From NCBI GenBank assembly GCA_948474755.1, contig CAOLHI010001142.1, forward strand, positions 364,567 to 428,566: a stretch of 64,000 nt of DNA. Reading direction: 5' to 3'. Of this stretch, positions 56,670 through 64,000 are shown in pieces. Numbering within the stretch: the stretch's first letter is position 1; every line of letters starts with the position of its first letter. A model generated the notes under the pieces. The model made no database searches. It worked only from the letters and a program-made list of their open reading frames with translations, and had not been told where the DNA came from. A program made the position numbers and the translations under genes. The stretch comes from Ctenosaura bakeri (taxonomy: Eukaryota; Chordata; Lepidosauria; Squamata; Iguanidae).

Positions 56670-57887
56670 ACTTACTGTCAGGCAGTGCAATCTTAACTGA
56701 AAGATGTGCTGGCTATAAAGGGCTTGAGGGTATCAATCTGCCAGCAGAAATGTCAAAAGAATCTTCTTCTGCTAGCTGATCTCAGAAATTTCCTGAGATC
56801 TGATCACAGAGTAATCCTGATAGAGTAATCTGCAGACAGAACTGCACTGTGACCTAGGAGAAGTGGTGGGTTGAAGGAGGAGCCAGTTATGAGTTAGCCA
56901 GACTTCCTCATCCCAGAAATACAGCCACAATTCTGGCTCAAAGTTTTACATCAAGTAAGTTCTAAAGAACTTCTAAGATCCCTAAGTTAAGAGGGTATTG
57001 GATTCAGGACAGCTTCCTCTAGCCTCCTATTGACCCAGCCGGCTCTTGGCTGTTTTTGAGTGCAGTTCCAGACCTACTGCTGCCACACCACCAAATTTGG
57101 TGGCATAACAGCACTCAAAAGCTGCATTTTCCTTTAAAATTGTATTGCCTGGCAGGGAAAGCAGGTGTTTCCTTTAAAATCAAAGTGGCCAAGGAAGGTG
57201 TGCCTTATGTGATTCATGCTTCTGAGACATCTGAGTGTGTGAATCTGCTTTAACACAAGGTAAATGCTCCCCACATGGCTTGTGTTTTGGGAAATCAGTG
57301 TTTTATTCTTCTATCACCACACTATTGAAATTCAACAGCATGGCAGAAAATCTGGCATCCACAGGGACTAAGTAGGCCACAAAACAGAGTGAGTAGCAGG
57401 ATATATGTGGACTACAGATCAATTTTGGGGGGGGGGAGATTTTAACTGACTAGCAAGATTACACTACCCAACTGGCTGCCACATTCTCAAAATATATAAT
57501 TTCAAATTCAAGTGCTTATTTCTAAAGGAACTGTAGATGACAACCATCATCTTTAAATAGGTCTTCTTGCATTATACTCATGAGAAATGTCTCGTAACTT
57601 TGCTATAACACATTGTGCTGCATGTTAAAAAAAACAACCATACTTATTGCTTCAGAAATATGTGAAAACTGTAGTCAACAAATTAATCAAATGAATTTTT
57701 CTTGATTAATTATTGAAACATTCTTTAATTAAATTGCAACTCTAGTTGATATCAAGAAAGATTTCTTTAAAAATATTATCACAATGTACTATCTGTTTAC
57801 AGCACTGGGCTACGGTTCAGATCCACATGACACAGCTCTACCATTAGGCATTAGAGGTTGGGGGTGCTGGGTTGGAGAGAAGAGCAA
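56670..57887. other. Unique DNA
   Basis: Poly-G tract at 57426-57437. No exon or repeat recognised. Confidence 0.45.
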
Positions 57888-58108
57888 GGGCCCATTCACA
57901 CTACACAGTCATAGTGCTGTGACCCCACTTTAACTGCCATGGTTCCATCCTATGGAATCCTGGGGCTTGTAGTCTGGTGAGGCACTAGAGCACTCTGGCT
58001 GAGAATTCTAAATGCCTCTCTCAGGATTCCAATCCCAGAATTCCATAGGACAAAAGCATAGTGGTTAAAGTATATTAGTGCTATTGTTCTATAGTGTGAT
58101 TGGGTCCC
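57888..58108. mobile_element. 'gggcccattcacac' MITE
   Basis: Left 'gggcccattcacactacaca' and right 'atagtgtgattgggtccc' pair. The core tggggcttgtagt / ccagaattccat folds back. Same family as 24.8 kb, better preserved. Confidence 0.75.
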
Positions 58109-59529
58109 AGCAATCAGGACAGACAGATGGAAGTCATGCAGCCTGTCCCACTGTCAATATTCATCTGCAAGGGTGGTCAATTTATGTACATGGAATTAGA
58201 AGTGAAAACTATTTTGTCTTTTGCCACAAGCCATATGTCATGGGCCAGCCTTGATTGGCCATAGAGTCCATGGGGTGCCTTTAGGGCAGTGGTTCTTTCT
58301 CAGCCTAACCTATCTCACAGGGTTGTTGTGAATATAAAATAGAGGGTAAGAAATTATACACAAGTCTCTCTAGAGTTTACTAAAGGTAATACAGACTGGG
58401 GCCAAATTAGGCCCTACACATTAAAACAGATTTGCAGGTGGTCAGATTGAGACAAAGCCAGTTGGTGATTCTTGAGGCGGCAAGTGTTTCACAGCAAAGA
58501 AAAGCAGCTGCAGTCCTTTCACTCAGTGCTATTCAAAGCTGTGGTCCACAAACCAGTGCCAGTACCCAGCCATCCTCTGCCAGTCCATGATGAACTTTCA
58601 GGAAACTATGCTAATATGATACTATGGGATAAATATAATACTGGTCCCTGGCACACTGCGGAACAAAAGTGGCTAGTCCACCACATCAGATAGTTTGAGA
58701 GGAACTATTTTAGCTGATAGAGAGCCAGAATCTCTTTGGAGCAGATGGTGGGCTAGGGGTCCCAAAGCAACAAGTCCCATTCAGACCACCCAAGAGCCAA
58801 CACAGGTTCTCTGGGCTGGGACATGCTTCCCCCTGCCCCAAGTGAAACCAAAATACAGGCATTAGTCCAAAGCTGAAATACAAAAGGATGACGCAAAGAA
58901 AGCTGTGTTAATACAGCCTAACCCTTCCCCCATGTCTAGAAATCGCAAGATTAGGAAAAGTAAAGAGCTAAAGTAAAATCACTCCTACGCACTTCTCCCA
59001 GCTAGCTGAATATCTTCACAAGCGAGCACATGCTTAGCTGTTGGAATGCTATGCCAGGATGAACAGTGAGGTCAGAATCCTTAGCAAATGCAAAATAATC
59101 CCTTCCATGCATTGGGCAGCTGTGTATCAGTTGTCTGTGATGCTGCCCACCACCTGGTGTCAAATGCCACATCTTCTAGAGGCAGACATAGTCAATAATT
59201 TTAAGAATCTGTATCCTTTTACATGTTCATAGGTGAGGCTATGCATGGGCTATATAACATGACAACTTCCCATACAAATCTTATAAAGGGCACCAGACAG
59301 ATTCCAGCAATTAAAATTGTTGGCATTTCAGATCTGGTCTACATCAACAACCAGTACATGACTTACCCTTAAACATTTGACAGAGCTTCTATTATACAGT
59401 TGCATCTGTGAGGTTTACAAACAATTGAACACCCAATATAGGTATAAATTTAGAAATAAGGGAAGTTGCCCTTAAACAAGTCAGAGTCTCTTGGTCCATA
59501 TAGCTCAGTGTTGATTTAAAAGTACTATC
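58109..59529. other. Unique DNA with SINE relic
   Basis: 58288-58350 (tctcagcctaacctatctcacagggtt...) is the back half of a tRNA-type SINE. Otherwise unrecognised. Confidence 0.45.
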
Positions 59530-59732
59530 CAGAGGTGTATCTAGGGTGCGGCAAGTAGATTATATACCCTGGGCACTATTGCCAGAGGGTGCAAAAAATC
59601 TGTGCCAGAAGATTTTAGCGGTGGTGGCAGAGGGGGAGGGGGAAGGAGGAGGAGGAGGAAGAGACAGCCCCAGAGGTAGGGACACAACTTACACATTTGT
59701 CCTAGGCACTGTTTACATTAGATTCACCTCTG
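59530..59732. mobile_element. hAT-type MITE with clear target duplication
   Basis: The left end cagaggtgtatctaggg pairs with the right end tagattcacctctg. It is flanked by gtactatc (59522-59529) and gtaccatc (59733-59740), an 8-bp duplication with one difference, the hallmark of hAT transposition. Interior 59632-59662 is a (GGA)n run. Confidence 0.85.
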
Positions 59733-60084
59733 GTACCATCCCAGGGTTTAAAACGAGAGTCTTTCCCAGCTGTATTTAAAGATGGCATGGAATGAACAAG
59801 GCAACTTACGCATGCAAAGCAAATTCACTCCCTTCCCAAGCATAGATAAATCAAGTGAGGTTATTTGCATAATATTCATGTGTGAAACTAGCCTTTACAT
59901 GCTACTCAGTTGGTTTTTTTTTAAATGAAAGACTTGCCTGCATGGCCAGAAAGATTCATACACCTGATCCAAGTTTAGGCTTAAGAGAATTAAAAAAAAA
60001 TCTATTGATAAAATATTTTCTTTTGGGAGCCTCTCCTATAGAAGAACAAGAGACTTGAAATTAGGTCCTGTGCCAGCCCTCAGT

Positions 60085-60190
60085 AAATTATTTTCTCTTT
60101 CTCTGAGCTTCAATTCCCAATCTATAAAATGCTAATAAGAACAATCTACTAGCTTGGACAGAGTTGATTTCAGGATTAAATTATTAGCAT
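60085..60190 (+). mobile_element. MIR-like SINE relic
   Basis: 'tctctgagcttcaattccca' followed by 'tctataaaatgctaataaga' and a 'ggattaaatta' segment follows the MIR order ('...cttaacctctctgagcctcagtttcc...tctgtaaaatgggaataa'). Confidence 0.45.
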
Positions 60191-60224
60191 TCTCACTCCT
60201 AAAGAAGCTCCAGTATAGAAGAGA

Positions 60225-60316
60225 GTTATAGTACAATCTAGTCACATTAGATGAAAATCCCATTCATTTTAGTAGGATTTACTTTCTGGTAAGTATTTAG
60301 AAGATTGTAGGGTTCT
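60225..60316. mobile_element. Small fold-back retroposon/MITE relic
   Basis: 'ttatagtacaatctagtcac' mirrors 'ttagaagattgtag' with 'aaatcccattcattttagta' between. Similar to a widespread squamate repeat whose class I cannot settle. Confidence 0.4.
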
Positions 60317-60649
60317 ACATAAGCTTAACTCTTCTGCATCTCCAGGGCTATGTCACAGATTAGATTTTTTTTCTGCACAGAAATAATTGCTTTTGGATTT
60401 GTTTGCTTGTTTTCAGAAAGAAGGAAGGAAATTAAAGGAAAAAAGATTTGCATAAAAGATATGGAAAGTACAGCATAACTATTTTTTCCTGAGCTGGGTA
60501 GCTGGTGTATGAAGCAGCTACTCCAGCATACAAGTGTGTTGTTACAATAGGAAAAATACTTGCAGGCAGTTCACTGGATATTTTCAAATAATAGCAGCAA
60601 CAGTAATAGGGAGCAGAAAAAGGAAGAAGAGGAGGTGATGGATAAGTAT

Positions 60650-60800
60650 GTAGAGTTTTACATATATTACTTCAGTAATCCTTACACAACCCTTTAAGGA
60701 AAATCAAGACATATTATTATTCTCATATGGCACTCTGAAACAGCAGCTTGCCTAGAGCTAGCTTTATATGGCTGTGATGGAATTTGAACTGGGGGATCTA
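60650..60800 (-). mobile_element. MIR-like SINE relic
   Basis: 'ttacttcagtaatccttaca', 'caaccctttaaggaaaatc', 'attattattctcatatggca' and 'gctgtgatggaatttgaact' follow the inverted order of MIR. Confidence 0.5.
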
Positions 60801-61740
60801 TGTCAGGGATGCACATACTTCAGGGCTGCAGAGTCTACTTTGTTGTTGTTGTTGATCCACCAGAGTCATGGCTACCAATAGAGCCAGGTACAAAACAATG
60901 GTTCTGGAGTGTGTGGATGACTAGGGGAGGGAACAGAACTGAGGACCACACATTAGAATTAAGAGACGAGACTGCCTCTGGGCACATTCACTGCCCTGAA
61001 ATTTGTTTTCAGTACCAGAACTGAGCTCACACAAGCATGTCATAAGAAATTCCTCTCCTGGATCCCTGCCTAAGCTTTCTTCCATCTCAGCAGGCAAACC
61101 TGGAAGCCTTTACTTTGCTGCTATTGTTAAGTCGCTGGGGACTGGAAACCCTTAGCAATTCAGTACAGATCATCCAGAAATCTACCACTTCATCTCAGTC
61201 TTCATTCTTCCCCCAACCCCACGCTCTACAACATTGATGGATCCATTTCATTCCACAAGAGGTTATCTCTGCATAGCTGGATAAAGGCAAAGAAAAACCA
61301 CTTTTGCAAAGCATTTTCAAGTCACTATCACTCTCCCCCTCAGATCTTCATTTCAGAATTGGGAGATGAGCCATTTTTTTAAAAAAAAGTCTGCACTAAA
61401 GACCACAAGTCAGTTTACGGGTGTGACATGTGTCCTCTGTAAACAACCTTCACAGGTAAACTCAACTGGTAAACATTTGGAGTTAGTGCCCATTGCAGAC
61501 AGTCAACAAATACAGCATTTTTTCAGCCTCCCCCTCTCTCCTCATCACCAAGAAGGACAACCCTGTCTTGGACTGTCTTCTTGGACTGTCCAGTCCAAGA
61601 AGAAACTAAGGGCAACACTTTGATGACCAAACCTGCTCCTCGATTTGGTTCCCCTGCTACAGAAAGACTCATTACACAGGGAGCGCCTATCATTCCTGTG
61701 GCCCTGTGGTAAAAAACACATGGGGGGGGCAGTTAGCATG
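60801..61740. other. Unique DNA
   Basis: A (GTT)n run lies at about 60841-60852. No exon recognised. Confidence 0.4.
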
Positions 61741-62361
61741 GATGCTAAGGAGAGAGAACAAGTGACTGCAAAAGCTGCCGCCGCCTTCTCGTCCCATCCC
61801 AAGAAGCTGGGGAAGTGCAAGAGACGATGTGCCCGCGGGAGAGAGAGCGGGTGAGACAGGCGTGGGTTTGTTTTGCTTCTGTTGCTGTCTTTATAGGTCT
61901 GTTTGGCTAATTTAGCCTTTGGCTGGCAGGACCATCTTAGGTTGGGAGAGGAGGAAAAACGGATTACCTGAGTCCCTTCCTGGGAAGCCCCCGTCACAGC
62001 TTGGGAGTCCTGAAACCACCTCCTCATGCGAGGAAGCGGGTGATTATGGCAAGGGAATCCAAGAACGCCCAGCAAACATGGCTTTAAAAACTTGCGCAGG
62101 AGGAATAAATATTCCTTGGAGCGGTGGAGGAGTTGGGAGGGGCGCCTAGGAAAGGTCTGAAGGGACCTGATCCCCCCCCTTCTCAACACCTCCTCAGACC
62201 CCTTCCCACATTTTTCTTTCAAGAAGTAGCCCCTGGTCCTCCCCTCCAAGTCCGGCGCGCGGATGCGGAGCATCTCCTCCTCTGGCCGCGATGCTGCCGC
62301 CTTGCCAGGTTGGTTGGTACCCAAGCGAGGGGAAAGGATGCTGAAGAAGGCGCCGGCTTAC

Positions 62362-62585
62362 CTGGGTCTGCGACGGAGCTGCCTCCCGGACGAACCTCCC
62401 TCGGCAGGACAAAGGGACACCAAACCCCCCCTCCCCACGCGCGCACCGCTCCCCGCCCACCCCCCACTCGGCCTCCTCCGCACTTGGAGACGCGGTCCCC
62501 TCCCTCCCTCCCTCCCTCGCTTCCTCTTCGGCGGCTTTACCTCCCGCCCCGGCGGATGACAGCGCCGGCGGAGCAGCGCAGCCGC
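62362..62585 (-). promoter_or_regulatory. Candidate first exon(s) of a leftward gene
   Basis: On the minus strand, two sites fit the donor consensus well: GGGAG|GTAAAG (exon end 62541) and CCCAG|GTAAGC (exon end 62362). The TATA-like box at 62608-62615 would place a start near 62580-62585, about 25-30 bases downstream on the minus strand. No plus-strand site of comparable quality was found between 62640 and 63150. The exon would be largely untranslated. Orientation and exon limits are inference. Confidence 0.35.
62503..62518. repeat. (CCCT)n tract in the CpG island
   Basis: Four CCCT/CCTC units in a row. Low-complexity promoter-type sequence. Confidence 0.85.
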
Positions 62586-62607
62586 GCGCAAAGGGACGGG
62601 GCGGTCG

Positions 62608-62615
62608 CTATATAC
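62608..62615 (-). promoter_or_regulatory. TATA-like box in the CpG island
   Basis: The palindrome-like ctatatac reads GTATATAG on the minus strand and CTATATAC on the plus. Either strand could be used; the minus reading is a little closer to TATAWAAG and agrees with the downstream donors. Confidence 0.4.
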
Positions 62616-62702
62616 GCGGGGAGCGGCCACCTCGGAGCGCCTCCGCGCACGCACCGCCACACGCACACAAAGCGCTCCGCTCCTTCGGCGGGCTGGTCCC
62701 CC

Positions 62703-62729
62703 GCGGCGGCGGCGGCGGCGGCGGCGGCC
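62703..62729. repeat. (GCG)n triplet tract
   Basis: About nine pure GCG/CGG units in the CpG island, just upstream of the suggested minus-strand start. Confidence 0.95.
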
Positions 62730-63359
62730 GGAGAGGGGAGGCGCGGCGCCCTCTCGCGGCAGGAAAGGGAACGCGCCTCGGCTCCACGACGGCTCGGGGG
62801 TCGGTTTTTGGAGCGCCGTCGCCTCGAACTCGGAGGCGGGTCGTCCCCGTTCATCGTGAACTGGACGATCCCGGAACGAAACCTCGTCTCGTGCGGGGGG
62901 TCGGTCGGGATCTGCGGCGTCCCGCCGTCCAGGGAGTCAAGGGGACGGGACGGTCGGGTTGGGAGCTGGGGGGCGTCGGAGCGGGAAGCGGAGGGTGGCT
63001 GCCGCCACGTGCGGGGAGGCCCCTGGCAGATGGGAGTCCAAATATGGTGCAAGCGAGATCTGTGCTGGGTTAGTTGCTATGGCAGCGCGGCGTTGGAGTT
63101 GTTCGGAATATTTCAGGGCTGCGAAAGAGAAGGGGGTGCGCCTTGAAAATTAGGCTACCAGGACTTGCACGATGTGTTTCAAAGCAGCTCCGGCCCTCTT
63201 GAGATCAAAGGAACTTACTGTCCTCCCTCCGCATTCGCTGGGGTGAGGGGCACAGGACCCCCGTGAAAGGGAAAAAACCGTGAATAACTCTAGGCCCTTC
63301 CAAACCATATTTGACACACACACAAAAAGTATGATCACCATATTCAACCCACTGTGGAT

Positions 63360-63515
63360 TCAGTGGTGGAGCTTGGAGTGGGTGGCAGGGCGGGCGGTGG
63401 GACCACTGTGCACAGAGGTGTGACCAGGGCATGTAGGAGGATGGCCAGGACATGCAAGGGCGTGGCTACAGGCCAGGATGCCCCAAAAACATTGCCGCCC
63501 CAGGGCGAATCACCC
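63360..63515 (+). mobile_element. hAT-like element, 'cagtggtggagctt' end
   Basis: Left end cagtggtggagcttgg and interior up to 'cagggcgaatcaccctcac' match, inverted, the element at 35.84-35.97 kb. Target duplication not resolved. Confidence 0.5.
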
Positions 63516-63599
63516 TCACATCCGTACACAACGGTGTGGGTTCCTTTGAGGCATCAGGGTTCCTTCTCAAGGCAGAAGTGGGGCGCTGGTGGGGCTTAC

Positions 63600-63715
63600 T
63601 GCCACCTCCACTGCTGCCCCACACCATTTTTAATAGGGACTTACAAGCCTCCTTTGCAGTTTCTCAGCCTCGGGAGGCTGCAGTCCCTATTAAAAATGGC
63701 ATAGGGAGGCAGCAA
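63600..63715. repeat. Large fold-back inside the Tigger-like element
   Basis: 'gctgccccacaccatttttaatag' is mirrored by 'ctattaaaaatggcatagggaggcagc', with a shorter inner stem, so about 115 bases can form a hairpin. Confidence 0.8.
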
Positions 63716-63802
63716 AGGTGACAGCAAATAATCCATGAATAATCAAATCTGCAAAAGTGAAACCCGCAAATGTGGAGGGCTGGCTGTTTTTCCAAGACAG
63801 AG

Positions 63803-63892
63803 GTTTGGACTACAACTTCTTGAATCCCACCACCATCGCAGCATGGCTTGTGAATACGGTGGGTAGGGGATTCTGGGAGTTGTAGTACAAAA
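63803..63892. mobile_element. hAT-type 'gggagttgtagt' MITE
   Basis: 'ggactacaacttcttgaatcc' mirrors 'ttctgggagttgtagtac' around a ~50-base core. Same group as 31.14 kb. Confidence 0.55.
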
Positions 63893-64000
63893 AAATAACT
63901 TCCCCTAGCTCTTTTCCAAGGAGAGTCTTTAAGATGAGGGTATAATCTGAACCATAATGGATACTATCTTAAAAGATTTGGGGAACGTCTCAGTTCAAGT
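63893..64000. other. Unique DNA at the window end
   Basis: No feature recognised in the last ~110 bases. Confidence 0.4.

Larger units (their letters stand above)
61741..63150. promoter_or_regulatory. CpG island, probable gene promoter
   Basis: From about 61.77 kb, and very strongly at 62.2-63.05 kb, GC content and CpG density rise steeply. Unlike the GC-rich segment at 29 kb, there are no transposon ends around it. It contains GC-box-like ggggcgg motifs (62598) and CCGCCCC, and a (GCG)n tract. Long frames over it (minus 61545-62324; plus 62124-63146) begin with TTG and GTG respectively, have low-complexity composition and are not taken as genes. Confidence 0.7.
63217..63786. mobile_element. 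Second Tigger/mariner-like element, with a nested hAT-like insert
   Basis: Left 'ctgtcctccctccgcattcg' pairs with right 'gcaaatgtggagggctggctg'. The internal segment 'aaatctgcaaaagtgaaacccg' matches the same family at 29.7 kb. It contains the hAT-like element 63360-63515. Ends are less well preserved than at 28.7 kb. Confidence 0.6.

Noticed and set aside
61545..62324. 259-residue minus-strand open frame
   Set aside because: It starts with TTG rather than ATG, has no recognised domain and lies in GC-rich DNA where long chance frames are common. It would also lie inside the suggested first intron.
62124..63146. 340-residue plus-strand open frame
   Set aside because: It starts with GTG and contains poly-Pro, poly-Ala (from the GCG tract) and Arg-rich stretches dictated by base composition. 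No domain seen.
1..64000. CRISPR arrays, bacterial operons or phage genes
   Set aside because: The window has vertebrate SINEs, LINEs and microsatellites throughout; no regularly spaced short repeats with unique spacers were seen. The 139-bp and 31-bp arrays are direct tandem repeats without spacers.

Overview
The window looks like nuclear DNA from a squamate reptile (lizard or snake; a lizard is favoured). The reasons are the repeats: BovB/RTE LINEs with the SINEs that borrow their tail, a 5S-rRNA-derived SINE, several CR1-, L3- and L2-type LINE ends, short 'cagtggttctcaa' hAT elements of the SPIN type, and a very abundant family of short inverted-repeat elements ending in GGCC(A/C)TTTCYGCAC. 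I found no exon I can recognise, no RNA gene and no CRISPR or bacterial feature. Nearly all open frames in the window are chance frames or lie inside transposons. The window is best read as intergenic or intronic DNA with one gene start near the right end.

Layout. 1-13 kb: unique AT-rich DNA with SINEs, a CR1 LINE split by a solo LTR (4.79-6.29 kb), a BovB 3' end (10.2-11.1 kb) and a TATC microsatellite (11.73 kb). 13-28 kb: mostly unique DNA with an L2-like LINE (14.9 kb), CR1 relics (17.2 and 20.4 kb) and scattered short MITEs. 28.7-29.75 kb: a Tigger/mariner-like element carrying two nested MITEs, one so GC-rich that it imitates a CpG island. 30-41 kb: MITEs, LINE relics, an AT/AC microsatellite hairpin, and a 30-bp element reduced to its inverted repeats (36.0 kb). 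41.9-48.5 kb: the most repeat-dense part, with two GC-rich MITEs side by side, a SPIN-like hAT split by a solo LTR, a 31-bp minisatellite, a Helitron-like element with a 139-bp tandem array, and a BovB copy split by a 467-bp MITE. 48.5-61.5 kb: mostly unique DNA with two inverted copies of one GC-rich MITE (51.6 and 55.9 kb), SINEs, MIR-like relics and a hAT MITE with clear target duplications (59.5 kb). 61.7-63.15 kb: a true CpG island with a TATA-like box, a (GCG)n tract and two strong splice donors on the minus strand. This is the only credible gene start; if it is real, the gene would run leftwards and part of this window would be its first intron.

The main result is a set of about twenty short inverted-repeat elements with 3-bp target duplications (PIF/Harbinger-like by inference). 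Read together they give a deletion series from about 200 bp down to 30 bp, plus a group of longer (about 400-470 bp) GC-rich hairpin-rich relatives. Several insertions can be dated against each other because the interrupted host repeat reads through once the insert and one target copy are removed.
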